This document shows positions 22,751 through 30,994 of a stretch of 64,000 nt of DNA, piece after piece; positions within the stretch are counted from its first letter, which is position 1; each line of letters begins with the position of its first letter. A program made the translations under genes and the position numbers. Origin of the DNA: Actinomadura rayongensis. GTDB taxonomy: Bacteria; Actinomycetota; Actinomycetes; Streptosporangiales; Streptosporangiaceae. The notes under the pieces were generated by a model. The model ran no database searches, was not told where the DNA came from, and was given only the letters and a program-made list of their open reading frames with translations. Where the stretch lies: positions 1,590,479 through 1,654,478 of the forward strand of contig NZ_WUTW01000002.1 of the NCBI RefSeq assembly GCF_009831215.1, read 5' to 3'.

Positions 22751-23784
22751 GCCGCGCCCTCCTTCTCCGTCGGCCTGGCGGTGGTGTTCACGTGCGTGCC
22801 CAGGCGTGGCGGGCGGCCGAGCCGTCCCGACAGCAGGACGAGCGCGGCGGGCGCGGCGCTGGCGGCCAGCGTCACGAGTGCCGCGGCGGGGGCGTATGCG
22901 GCGAGGGCGTTGCTGAGGGTGTGGCCGGCGATGATCGGCTCGGCGCGTCGCGTGCGCTGGAAGATCCACACGTGCGTGCAGGTGAAGGCCGCGACGGCGA
23001 GTGCGGGGAATCCGAAGTACAGATGCGGCGTGATGCGGAGTGTGCAGGCGACGGCGTAGATCTCCCAGGCGGGACGGCGCGCCGCCGTCAGCAGAACCAC
23101 GGGCAGCGCGAGCAGAGGGACTTCCTCGCGCGCCCCTGCGGCGAGAACGTTCGCGGCGTACTGCACGGCGCCGTGCAGATCCAGCACCTGGCCTTGGGAT
23201 TCGGTCATGCGCGGCCACGGCAGGCTCCACAGCCAGTTCTCCAGGACGTCGGTCACCAGGAAGCCCGCGAGGGAGACGCTGAGCGCCATGCCCGCTTGAG
23301 CTGCGCCTTCGCGGCTGGTGAGCGGGGTCGGCCTTCGCCGTCCTCGCCGGCCTTTCGCCGGGATGAACCCCAGGGCGGACGGCGCCATCCCCGCGTCCAC
23401 GATCACGGCCAAGGCCAGCGCGCCGCCCACGACGGTCAGCAGGACCACGCCGACGGCCTCGGCGATGCTTGCGGTGAGCGGCGCGAGCACGGCGCCCGCC
23501 AGCAGAGCCGCCGCCGACAGGCCACCCGCCCAGCGGGTTCGGGCGCCGTGACGGCGGCGGACCATCCACAGCAGCCACGCCGACGCGACGATGATGCTGG
23601 GAGCGGACGAGTTGCCCGGCGGCTGCGGCCAGTGCGCGTTCTCGGCACCGAGCAGGCGTGCGAACTCAGCGGCGGCGCCTCCCATATCCGGGCCGAACAG
23701 CACGGCGGTAACAGCCAGCAGGCGCCCGTAGGCTGCGGCGGCGGGAAGCGGCGGTCGCGACGGGGAGATCGAGCGGATCGGCAT
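22747..23784 (-). CDS. CPBP (CAAX-protease-like) membrane protein
   Basis: 345 residues, ATG 23784. About eight hydrophobic helices. The CPBP motifs are visible: AREEVPLLALP (paired Glu), RITPHLYFG (His) and AGHTLSNAL (His, Asn). The family are intramembrane glutamic endopeptidases (Abi/CAAX protease type), used for bacteriocin maturation, self-immunity or signalling. Coupled to the HAD gene. Substrate unknown; no bacteriocin precursor is adjacent, though a RiPP cluster is 12 kb away. Confidence 0.8.
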   Translation of the reverse strand: MPIRSISPSRPPLPAAAAYGRLLAVTAVLFGPDMGGAAAEFARLLGAENAHWPQPPGNSSAPSIIVASAWLLWMVRRRHGARTRWAGGLSAAALLAGAVLAPLTASIAEAVGVVLLTVVGGALALAVIVDAGMAPSALGFIPAKGRRGRRRPTPLTSREGAAQAGMALSVSLAGFLVTDVLENWLWSLPWPRMTESQGQVLDLHGAVQYAANVLAAGAREEVPLLALPVVLLTAARRPAWEIYAVACTLRITPHLYFGFPALAVAAFTCTHVWIFQRTRRAEPIIAGHTLSNALAAYAPAAALVTLAASAAPAALVLLSGRLGRPPRLGTHVNTTARPTEKEGAA

Positions 23785-23871
23785 GAAGTGGTCGTGTTCC
23801 TCGGTGCGGAAGGTGAAGGCAGGCGTGCTCGGTTGGGTTCGCCGCGGTGCGGCTCGACGGCGCGGCCGGGT

Positions 23872-24717
23872 TTAGGGGAGGCGCAGCACGCCTCCGTACT
23901 CGTAGGCGCCGGGGGTGCGGTGCGACGCTCCGACGTAGGGCTTCAGTTCGTCCGGGACGGGCGGCAGTGGCGGTTCGTGCGGGTCGGGCAGCCAGTGGGC
24001 CACGTTCATCAGGCGGCCCGGCCCGACCGCGTCCAGGCCCGTCAGCAGTTCGTCCACCTGAGCGGGGGTGCGGGTCTGCCAGAGGATGCCGGCCTCGCTG
24101 AACGCGTCGGCCATGTGCGCGCCGCGTTCGGCGTCCTCGTCCACGGCCTGTGAGAACGCGAGGTAGTTCACGCGCGGCCCGGCGGTGAGGAGCGTGTCGA
24201 TGCTCTGGCGGGGTTCGTCCTCGTCCGGCAGGTGATGTCCGACGCTGAAGAGCAGGACGGCGAACGGTTCGTGGAAGTCGATGAGCTGTTCGACCGCTGG
24301 ATCGTCCAGGACCGATCTGGCGTCCCGGAAGTCGGCGGTGACGACCACGGTCCTGCCGGTGTCGTCGGCCAGGAGCGCACGGCCGTGCGCCAGCACGACC
24401 GGGTCGTTGTCCACGTACACCACGCGCGCCTGCGGGTCGATCTCCTGCGCGATCTGGTGGACGTTGCGGCTGGTCGGCAGCCCGCAGCCCAGGTCGATGA
24501 ACTGCTGCACGCCGTGCGCTTGGACCAGGTGGCGCACCGCTCGGCGCAGGAACCGCCGGTTGGCCCGCGCCGCGTCGAGGTTGGCGGGGAACCGGGAGAG
24601 GATGTCCAGGACCAGGCGGCGGTCGACGTCGTAGTGGTCTTTGCCGCCCAGTAGCCAGTCGTAGCCGCGTGCGGAGGACGGGACGCTGGTGATGGCGTCC
24701 AAGGGCTGGTTGAGCAT
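23872..24717 (-). CDS. S-adenosyl methyltransferase (Methyltransf_19 / DUF574)
   Basis: 281 residues; ATG 24717 preceded by AAGGAGC. The N-terminal SSARGYDWLLGGKDHYDVDR and QFIDLGCGLPTSRNVHQIA (SAM motif I), then VVYVDNDPVVLAHG and AVLLFSVGHHLPDEDEP, define this actinobacterial methyltransferase family. Members often accompany XRE/DUF397 genes in actinomycetes. The substrate is unknown. Confidence 0.9.
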   Translation of the reverse strand: MLNQPLDAITSVPSSARGYDWLLGGKDHYDVDRRLVLDILSRFPANLDAARANRRFLRRAVRHLVQAHGVQQFIDLGCGLPTSRNVHQIAQEIDPQARVVYVDNDPVVLAHGRALLADDTGRTVVVTADFRDARSVLDDPAVEQLIDFHEPFAVLLFSVGHHLPDEDEPRQSIDTLLTAGPRVNYLAFSQAVDEDAERGAHMADAFSEAGILWQTRTPAQVDELLTGLDAVGPGRLMNVAHWLPDPHEPPLPPVPDELKPYVGASHRTPGAYEYGGVLRLP

Positions 24718-24800
24718 GCGGTGCTCCTTGCAGGGCCGTGGCCGGTACCGCCGGGTTCGGCTGGGGAGATCGCCAAAGGTGTGCTGGCGGAGAAAGGGGT

Positions 24801-24836
24801 GCTCCGGCCTCCCCGGGGAACGGCGGAGGCCGGAGC
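24801..24836 (-). terminator. Hairpin between EEP and methyltransferase genes
   Basis: Arms GCTCCGGCCTCC and GGAGGCCGGAGC (12 bp, perfect) around 12 nt, in the 195-nt gap after the EEP gene. A terminator or attenuator is likely; no T-run. Confidence 0.55.
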
Positions 24837-24912
24837 CCTCCGGGTCGCCATGTCGCCCGGAGGAGCCTCATCGGAGGGGACGCGGCGACGTCGTCTCAGG
24901 CGTCCAGGACGC

Positions 24913-25851
24913 TCACAGGTCCAGGGCGAACGAGATGCGCGCGTGGTCGGAGCCCGGGTTGTCCTGGTCGATCGGGTGAACGTGGTAGCTGCCGGTGACG
25001 TAGGCGTCGCGGGCGGGCGGGTTCAGGACGGCGCGGTCGATGGTGAGGGACTGGCGTCCGTTGGGGCGTGCGATCTGGGTCGGGGTGAAGTCCCCTTCGA
25101 TCTCCGCCACGTCGCTGAACCCCAGGCCACCGACCCGGCCGCCGACAGGGTCGCCGTCCTGCCAATAGCCGCACAGGTAGTCCAGCGCTTGGGTGTCCAC
25201 GACGTGCGGGCCGGCCTGCGCGGGGCCGTGCTGAAACCGCGTTCGCCAGCCGAGGCTGTGCGGCTCGTACACGCCGGGAGCGTTCAGGTCTTCCGGTTCC
25301 CACCGAGGCCCCGAAAGGGGCGTCTCCCAGTCGCCCACGATGGCGCACGGCGGCCAGTCGGGGTTGGCGAACCGGTCGAACCCCCGGGCGTCTTCGAGGC
25401 GCTGGTCACCGCTGTGGATGTCGCCGTGATGGGCGATGACGATGAACTCATCGCTCTCGGGCCGTCCGGGGATCTGTGCGCGCAAGGTGTTGCGGTTGCG
25501 GCTCATGAAGTCCGGAGCCCGGTCGTCGTACCACCGAAGCACTTCGACCGCCTGCGGGTTCACGAAGATGGTTGGCGCGACCGGCCCGGCCTCCCTCGGG
25601 AGGCTCCCGGGCAGCGGCGTGTACGCCGGGCCGCCCGCACGACGCATCGCACGCGCCGCGGCCCACATGCCCTCGCCGCCGTTGAACCGCCAGCGGTCGC
25701 CCTCGCCGACCACCAGGACGTCGGGCCAGTGCCCAGGCTTCATGATCCGGACGAGGCCGTCGAACGAGAACCGTCCGCCGTCTCCGAAGTAATTGGGGTC
25801 CGAGCGTCCGCCGTGTTCGTAGTTCAGGTAGTCGATCCAGAGCTGGGTCAT
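24913..25851 (-). CDS. EEP-family phosphoesterase / nuclease (third)
   Basis: 312 residues from ATG 25851 with GGAAAGG upstream; longer frames start without a ribosome site. N-terminal WIDYLNYEHGG, VLVVGEGDRW, VIAHHGDIHSGDQR, AIVGDWETPLSGP, IDRAVL and the C-terminal NPGSDHARISFALDL reproduce the EEP order with Asn, Glu, His, Asp and the final Asp-His. The middle is longer than in the two EEP proteins at 12-14 kb. It heads the minus-strand group facing the XRE-PLD gene, so each XRE regulator in this window has an EEP gene across a divergent promoter. Confidence 0.8.
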   Translation of the reverse strand: MTQLWIDYLNYEHGGRSDPNYFGDGGRFSFDGLVRIMKPGHWPDVLVVGEGDRWRFNGGEGMWAAARAMRRAGGPAYTPLPGSLPREAGPVAPTIFVNPQAVEVLRWYDDRAPDFMSRNRNTLRAQIPGRPESDEFIVIAHHGDIHSGDQRLEDARGFDRFANPDWPPCAIVGDWETPLSGPRWEPEDLNAPGVYEPHSLGWRTRFQHGPAQAGPHVVDTQALDYLCGYWQDGDPVGGRVGGLGFSDVAEIEGDFTPTQIARPNGRQSLTIDRAVLNPPARDAYVTGSYHVHPIDQDNPGSDHARISFALDL

Positions 25852-26089
25852 GGGCGCGCGCCTTTCCGTGAACGGAGGAGAACGGTTGACGCTGCGGGAC
25901 ATCAGCCGTCGACGGACGTGATCCCGGCAGCAGAGGCGACCGTTCAACCCGTCGACGGGTTCGTCGCGCTCAGTTGCGGTCCGGCCGTGTCGCCGTGCCC
26001 CCTACCGAGTCTCACCACGTCCTGGTCGCCGGGTCGAAATGTCTGTCACGCGCCGGGAACGCGGTGTCGTCGTGCTCTATTCGATCTGA

Positions 26090-26158
26090 GCTGCGAGGAC
26101 GTAGAAACCTCGCTACGCGGGCGCTGGGGGACGTTAGCCTTTCGGCGGAAACGTCCCC
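26090..26158. promoter_or_regulatory. Palindromic operator-like element, copy 2
   Basis: GGGGACGTT (26127-26135) and AACGTCCCC (26150-26158) are perfect 9-bp arms 14 nt apart, ending 19 nt before the GTG of the XRE-PLD gene. Just before lies a hairpin CGAGGACGTAGAAACCTCG. The layout matches 11850-11938. Probably the site at which the XRE-PLD regulator controls itself and the divergent EEP gene. Confidence 0.65.
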
Positions 26159-26177
26159 TAACTTCCCGGCGGCTGAT

Positions 26178-26975
26178 GTGAATGAACGCCTGCGCGCGGC
26201 GATCGAGGAACGAGGGCTTACCGCCAAGGAGGTCGCCGAGCACGTCGGCATCGACCCCAAGAGCGTCCAGCGGTGGATCACCAAGGACGTGACGCCGCGC
26301 CGCTCGGCGGCCCGCGCCGCGGCTGGACTGCTCGGAGTCAAGGCGAGCTACCTGTGGCCCGAGCTGGAGACCCCGCCGAGCGCCGACGCCGCCCGCTCAG
26401 AAGTCGTGGAGCTTTACCCGCACCGGTCCAGCACGCCGCGTCGCCTGTGGATGGATCTACTCGCAGACGTCCGCGAGGAGCTGTGGCTGTTCGCTAACGC
26501 CAGCCTCTTCCTGCCGGAGGAGAACCCCGAGTCGATCCCCCTGATCCGTCGGAAGGCGTCGCAGGGCGTGCGGGTCCGCATCCTCATGGGCGACCCCGAC
26601 AGCCCCGAGATGGAACTGCGGGGCGTCGAAGAGCGACTGTACGAGGCCATACCGGCGCGCATCCGGATGGCGCTGGCCTACTACAGCCCGCTCGTGGGGG
26701 TCCCGGGGATCACGTTCCTGCTGCACCGCACGAGCCTTTATAACTCGATCTTCCGCTACGACGACCAGATGCTGATCAACCAGCACGCCTATGGCACCTA
26801 CGGCTACCTGGCGCCGATCCTGCATCTGCGTCGAATGCCCGGCGGGACGTTCTTCGAGACCTACATCAACTCGTTCGAGCGGGTGTGGGAGACGGCCCGC
26901 CCGATCGAGGAGAGCACGTTCTGGCAGCAACGGACCGGAGCCGCGATCAGCGCGCAGCGTCCAGCAGGGTCTTGA
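26178..26975 (+). CDS. XRE-family regulator with PLD-like C-terminal domain
   Basis: 265 residues from GTG 26178. Residues 1-40 (NERLRAAIEERGLTAKEVAEHVGIDPKSVQRWIT) are a Cro/C1 HTH. From about 80 onward, MDLLADVREELWLFANASLFLPEE, GVRVRILMGDPDSPE, FLLHRTSLYNSIFRYDDQMLIN and FETYINSFERVWETA resemble the phospholipase-D-like fold found in actinobacterial regulators; the catalytic HxK pair is not obvious, so it is likely a sensor. It overlaps the convergent HAD gene by 29 nt at its 3' end. The operator just upstream suggests autoregulation. Confidence 0.8.
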   Translation: MNERLRAAIEERGLTAKEVAEHVGIDPKSVQRWITKDVTPRRSAARAAAGLLGVKASYLWPELETPPSADAARSEVVELYPHRSSTPRRLWMDLLADVREELWLFANASLFLPEENPESIPLIRRKASQGVRVRILMGDPDSPEMELRGVEERLYEAIPARIRMALAYYSPLVGVPGITFLLHRTSLYNSIFRYDDQMLINQHAYGTYGYLAPILHLRRMPGGTFFETYINSFERVWETARPIEESTFWQQRTGAAISAQRPAGS

Positions 26976-27660
26976 CGGCCGCCAGGAACGCGTCGGTGTC
27001 GGCGAGGTCCGGCAGCACGATATCCGCGCCCTCCCGCGCCAGGACCTCCGCGCTGTCCTTGCCCGAGGCCACGGCCAGCACCTTCGCGCCGCCGTTGACG
27101 CCGGCGCGCACGTCGTTGGGCGTGTCACCGATCAGGACCGTGTTCGCTCGGGCGAAGGACGCTCCGTACTTGGCTCCGGCACGGTCCTGCGCCACGGCGA
27201 CGAGGTTGGCGCGGACCCGGTCGTCGTCTCCGTAGCCGCCGACGGCGAAGTCCAGCGGCCCGGCCAGCCCGAACGTGTCCACCTTGACGAACGCGTTGTG
27301 GGCGAGGTTGCCGGTCAGCACCGACTGCACGACCCGCTCGTCCTCGGCCAGCGCGGCGAGCGCGGCCCGCGCACCGGGCAGCTCACGCCCGCGCCGCGCC
27401 AGCTCCTCGCGGCGCTCGTCCATAGCTTCGTGCAGGGCGGCGGGCAGCCGTTTGGCCATGTCGTCGGTGAAGGTGATCCCGTGCCGTTCGCACAGGTCGG
27501 CGATGATCAGGAAGTCCGTGCTGCCCCCGGTCACGGCCCGGTGCTCGGGCCGCCGTCCGGTCAACCTGGAGAAGGCCGCACCGTAGTTGTCCTTACTCAC
27601 CCCGCCGTTCGCGATCAGAGTGTTGTCCACGTCCCACAGCACCAGCGCAGTCTTCGTCAC
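26947..27660 (-). CDS. HAD-family phosphatase
   Basis: 237 residues from GTG 27660 (a longer frame to 27711 lacks a site). Motif I LVLWDVDNTLI with both Asp, motif II SVLTGN, motif III Lys in AGAKYGASF and motif IV VLIGDTPNDVRAG are all intact, with a helical cap between. It resembles phosphoglycolate-phosphatase-like HAD enzymes. It converges with the XRE-PLD gene, overlapping 29 nt, so antisense interference between the two mRNAs is possible. Confidence 0.87.
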   Translation of the reverse strand: MTKTALVLWDVDNTLIANGGVSKDNYGAAFSRLTGRRPEHRAVTGGSTDFLIIADLCERHGITFTDDMAKRLPAALHEAMDERREELARRGRELPGARAALAALAEDERVVQSVLTGNLAHNAFVKVDTFGLAGPLDFAVGGYGDDDRVRANLVAVAQDRAGAKYGASFARANTVLIGDTPNDVRAGVNGGAKVLAVASGKDSAEVLAREGADIVLPDLADTDAFLAAVKTLLDAAR

Positions 27661-28032
27661 GAGACGGCACCCTATGCGCGCCCACACCGCATCGACCCCG
27701 CTTTCGGGCAACCGTTCCGGTGCGTGCAGGCCGCCGAGCGGCTGGTGGGCGTCGTGCGACCCGTCCGGTGATCGGGAACGCAGAGCGTGCCGGTGAACAG
27801 TGCCAGCGCACCATTGCTACCGACCCGGTCGCCTCAGGCGTCGGCGACGGCCGGTCGGTGCCGACATAGTTCCTGCTCATCGCCTTCTGCGTGCATGGGC
27901 GTGGCTGGTCTCGGTGTCAACACCCGCTGCGACTAGGTAGCGACCTCTGCGCGGCCACCGTCGCCGAGCAGTCGGGCGTCGCGTTGCTGCCGGATTCCTG
28001 TTGAAGCTGATCACCAAACATCCGCTAGCCAC
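27661..28032. other. Intergenic stretch without recognisable gene
   Basis: About 370 nt between divergent genes. No frame with a credible start, codon pattern or family was seen. The last part grades into the AT-rich promoter of the next gene. Confidence 0.4.
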
Positions 28033-28128
28033 TTGTTAACCGAAAAAATTAGGGTATGATTATTGTAGAAGGAAGGGGTGTGGCGCTCCGCCTTCATCAT
28101 CACCGCACGCGAAACGGGAGGACCCCAC
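28033..28128 (+). promoter_or_regulatory. AT-rich promoter and conserved leader, copy 2
   Basis: TTGTTA (28033-28038), 16 nt, TATGAT (28055-28060) within TTAGGGTATGATT, then GGGGTGTGGCGC and CATCACCGCACG before the GGGAGG ribosome site. Block order and spacing match the DUF2786 leader (21233-21326). Both genes probably answer to one regulator or share an RNA-leader signal. Confidence 0.7.
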
Positions 28129-28944
28129 GTGAGCAACAGCAACGATCAACACGAGACCAAGCTCGCCCAGTCGGAGACGCAACGCGAGTCGCGTGAGCCT
28201 TTCAGCGATGCCTGCGAGGTTCTTCAGCGCATCGGCGTGAAAATTGAACGCGGACTGGCGGAAGCGCGTCGGTTCGATGGAGGGGCACTGCTTCCGACTT
28301 CTTCGGTGCTCGTTCCGTCCTTCGACGCCGTCGAGCTCGCCGACACCCAGATCGGCGGCCGAGCCGGTGGAACTGGCGCTGCTTGGCTGACGGTCAAGGA
28401 GGATGCGCGCCACTACGGGACCGAGGATATCGTCGAGGCGGCCTTCGAGATCACGCGCCTCTGGGGAAAAGCCCTTGCCTGCGTGGCGGACAACAACAAC
28501 CAGGACGCGGAGCTGATGAATCGGCTCGCCGAAATCGAAGGGGGGCTGGACCACGCTCTCGCGGTACTGGAAGCCAGCATGGCAACGAAGGCGAGCGACC
28601 GCTCCTACATCGAGTCGGGACGACGCAGGATCAAGGAGATCGTCGAGGATGCCAGCGGTGCCGAACGCCTCCTTCGCGATCTCCTTCACTACCTCTCGGA
28701 GGGCGACAACCTGGCCAAGGTCGTCGTCGACAACGTGGTCAGCTGGGACGACGAGTACGGCGATGAGACCGGAGAAGCCTGGTACACCGATCCGGACGAA
28801 GTGTTCGCCCAGATGGTCGCCGCGCTGAGAGACAACTTCGGTCGCCAGAACCCGGACGACGCCGATGAGGCGTGGGGCGAAGTGCTCTCCAAGGCTGAAG
28901 AGATCAACCGGCTGCGCCGTGTCGATCCTGCGGACCCTTCGTAG
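28129..28944 (+). CDS. Unknown acidic protein co-regulated with DUF2786 gene
   Basis: 271 residues from GTG 28129 with GGGAGG 6 nt upstream. Acidic, helical sequence (LWGKALACVADNNNQDAELMNRLAEIEGGLDHALAVLEASM, SGRRRIKEIVEDASGAERLLRDLLHYL) with a very acidic C-terminal third (DDEYGDETGEAWYTDPDEVFAQM). No family recognised. Charge and size recall DNA-mimic or anti-restriction proteins of mobile elements, but that is speculation. Two strong terminators follow, so it is a single-gene unit. Confidence 0.7.
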   Translation: MSNSNDQHETKLAQSETQRESREPFSDACEVLQRIGVKIERGLAEARRFDGGALLPTSSVLVPSFDAVELADTQIGGRAGGTGAAWLTVKEDARHYGTEDIVEAAFEITRLWGKALACVADNNNQDAELMNRLAEIEGGLDHALAVLEASMATKASDRSYIESGRRRIKEIVEDASGAERLLRDLLHYLSEGDNLAKVVVDNVVSWDDEYGDETGEAWYTDPDEVFAQMVAALRDNFGRQNPDDADEAWGEVLSKAEEINRLRRVDPADPS

Positions 28945-28966
28945 GTCGCGTCACCCACAACTGCTC

Positions 28967-28997
28967 GCTGGGCCGAAGCGCTGCGCTTCGGCCCAGC
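28967..28997 (+). terminator. Strong hairpin terminator 1
   Basis: Perfect 14-bp stem GCTGGGCCGAAGCG / CGCTTCGGCCCAGC with a 3-nt loop, 23 nt after the stop at 28944. Flanking GCTCGC/GCGAGC can lengthen the stem. Confidence 0.7.
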
Positions 28998-29066
28998 CGA
29001 GCGAGCCGCAAGACCGACTACAAGACCGGAACGTTCGTCCATGAGCCGGTTACGGGCCAGCTGACT

Positions 29067-29100
29067 CGCCAGAGGGGCGCCTTCGGGCGCCCCTCTGGCG
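29067..29100 (+). terminator. Strong hairpin terminator 2 with TTCG loop
   Basis: Perfect 15-bp stem CGCCAGAGGGGCGCC / GGCGCCCCTCTGGCG closed by the very stable TTCG tetraloop. With the hairpin at 28967 it isolates the gene at 28129 from the conjugation genes to its right. Confidence 0.75.
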
Positions 29101-29228
29101 TCTCCGCCGCCGTTGGAAGGCGGCAGTGAGGCTGCCGATGGTCAGCAACCCGCCCTGATCTCGACCATATGATATTGATTGTCGGGATTCGCATCACTCT
29201 AAGTGATCATCTAGCCGTGGGGTGAGCT

Positions 29229-29819
29229 ATGCCGATCGGGGACGCGCGGTGGCGAGACCGTTGGCGGTTGCCTGCCGGGGTGGCCCTGCTGCTGCTGGCT
29301 GCGGGATGCGGCCACGGCGTGGATCGCTCCAAGCCGGTGACGTTGCCGTCACCGGCTTCGACGGGTTCGACCTCAGCGTCCACGGTGCCCTCGACGTCGC
29401 TTTCGGCCGAGGACTCGGTGCGCGCGGCCTACGTCCGGTACTGGGAGGTGATGGTGGAGTCACGGGCCCAGCCGGACAGGCGGTCGCTGCGGAACTTCCT
29501 GGCGAGGTATCTGGCGGACCCCTTCCTGACCTATCAGGTCGGTTACGCCGAGCTGCGCCGCCAGAAGCATCAGGTGATCGAGGGCCGCTTCATTCCACAC
29601 ATCACGAGCGTTAAGGTCGCGGGCAACGGCAAGGACAGCCGCGCTTACGTTGCCGACTGCCAGGACGCGAGCGGCGTCGTGATCAGGGACAGCCGGACCG
29701 GCAAGGTCGTCAAGGGCAGCCGGGGAAGCGCCCGCCGTAGCGTGACCATGACCTTCGTGCGCACGCCCGATGGCCGGTGGTTCGCTCTGGACTTCGCCGA
29801 GTCGAAGAAGAAATGCTGA
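29229..29819 (+). CDS. Lipoprotein with NTF2-like domain
   Basis: 196 residues from ATG 29229. Signal peptide with lipobox LLLAAGC (Cys at about 26). After a Ser/Thr-rich linker, SVRAAYVRYWEVMVESRAQP...VIEGRFIPHITSVKV...VTMTFVRTPDGRWFALDF has the NTF2-like order seen in conjugation and cell-wall-associated lipoproteins. It overlaps the next gene. It is similar in plan to the lipoprotein at 45159-45698. Likely a surface part of the transfer machinery (inference). Confidence 0.75.
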   Translation: MPIGDARWRDRWRLPAGVALLLLAAGCGHGVDRSKPVTLPSPASTGSTSASTVPSTSLSAEDSVRAAYVRYWEVMVESRAQPDRRSLRNFLARYLADPFLTYQVGYAELRRQKHQVIEGRFIPHITSVKVAGNGKDSRAYVADCQDASGVVIRDSRTGKVVKGSRGSARRSVTMTFVRTPDGRWFALDFAESKKKC

Positions 29820-30592
29820 CCGTGGGCGTGATCGGCAGGGCGCTTTCGATAGCGGCAATCGGAGCGCTGACGGTGATCGGTACCGGCACCGCGGGGACAG
29901 CAGGGACAGCGAGGACAGGGTGCTACTGGAGCACGAACCCCGACGGTGTACCCGAGTACAAATGCCCTGTGGAGTCTCCGGGCAAGCGTCCGGGCAACCC
30001 GCAGGACTCCGGAAAACCACACAGTGACCCTGGGGACCGGGAAGCTCTCAACAAGCTCTGCTCCGAACTCGCCAACCGCGGCGAGCCGCTCCCGCCGGCC
30101 TGCACCGTCGGCAGGCCCACTCCTGCGCAGTTGCTGCAACGCGCGCTGAAGGTGTTGAACCCGCCGTTCCCACGCCCCGAGACCGCACCCCCACGCGGGG
30201 CCGACTCGGCGGTCGGAGTTGCGGTCTGGGTGTGGGTGGACGCGGCGACCTGGAAACCGATCACCAAGCGGGCTACCGCGGGCCCGGTGTGGGCGCAGGT
30301 CACCGCGAAGCCGGTCCGGCTTGTCCTGCGTCCGGGAGACGGCGGAGAGGAAAGCTGCCAAGGACCGGGCGTGCCGTGGAGCGCCCGCGACGTCGGCGGC
30401 CGACCCTGCACGCATCGCTACCTTCGGTCATCGGCCCACCAGCCGAACTCGGCGTTCTCGATGACCGTCACGGTCGTCTGGCAAGCGACGTGGACCAGCA
30501 GCGCCAACCCCACCACACCAACGCCCCTGCCCGACATCGCGCGGTCCGCCACGCTCCCGGTCAGAGTCGCCGAGGGACAGGCACTCAACTAA
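29813..30592 (+). CDS. Secreted protein of unknown function
   Basis: 259 residues from an ATG at 29813 overlapping the previous stop. An N-terminal hydrophobic stretch (VIGRALSIAAIGALTVIG) serves as signal peptide. Cysteines at TGCYWS, YKCPV, KLCSE, PACTV, ESCQG and RPCTH probably form disulfides outside the cell. A Pro-rich middle links to a beta-rich C-terminal half (VGVAVWVWVDAATWKPI, MTVTVVWQATW). Recognisable as exported; family unknown. Probably cotranscribed with the lipoprotein gene. Confidence 0.7.
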   Translation: MLTVGVIGRALSIAAIGALTVIGTGTAGTAGTARTGCYWSTNPDGVPEYKCPVESPGKRPGNPQDSGKPHSDPGDREALNKLCSELANRGEPLPPACTVGRPTPAQLLQRALKVLNPPFPRPETAPPRGADSAVGVAVWVWVDAATWKPITKRATAGPVWAQVTAKPVRLVLRPGDGGEESCQGPGVPWSARDVGGRPCTHRYLRSSAHQPNSAFSMTVTVVWQATWTSSANPTTPTPLPDIARSATLPVRVAEGQALN

Positions 30593-30854
30593 GGAGCCAT
30601 CTGAACCATCGCTGCACGTGTGGCCGAACGTAAGCCGCGTCGTTCCTGAAGAGGACGGTTCTTAGCAGTCGGCGCTCCTTCATGACGCAGGAACGGGAGG
30701 AACGTCGACGAGGCGACCGACACGCTCTTTCAGGCGGGTTCGCTGGACTCGATCGCGTGCTTCCACGGTTCCGCTGGTGAACGCATTTCGATCATGCTCT
30801 GATCGCTCGCGGCGGAGGCTATGCGACGTGGCTTGCCTTGCAGGAGCAAGATGT

Positions 30855-30876
30855 GCAATACAGGGCCCTGTATTGC
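30855..30876. repeat. Perfect 22-bp palindrome
   Basis: GCAATACAGGG followed directly by its complement CCCTGTATTGC, no spacer. A binding site for a dimeric protein (MobC-like or regulator) or part of oriT. It is 119 nt before the MobC-like gene. Confidence 0.7.
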
Positions 30877-30928
30877 GGACGGCCGTGGGCGGCCCTGGGT
30901 CCCCTTCGGGGTCGCTGCGCTGGCTCTG

Positions 30929-30947
30929 TCACAGCCGTGGGCTGTGA
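30929..30947. repeat. Inverted repeat TCACAGCC-GTG-GGCTGTGA
   Basis: 8-bp perfect arms and a 3-nt loop, 48 nt before the MobC-like start. Candidate relaxase-recognition hairpin. Confidence 0.5.
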
Positions 30948-30994
30948 GCTCTTCTTTTCTGCGACACAGGTTGGTCACAGGGAAGAGGCCAGGG

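Larger units (their letters stand above)
30593..30994. other. Probable oriT / transfer regulatory region
   Basis: 400 nt upstream of the mobilisation genes without a convincing coding frame. It holds a perfect 22-bp palindrome (30855-30876) and an 8-bp inverted repeat with 3-nt loop (30929-30947) about 50 nt before the MobC-like start. Inverted repeats directly upstream of a MobC/relaxase pair are where oriT lies in many mobilisable elements. The nic site cannot be picked by eye. Confidence 0.55.
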
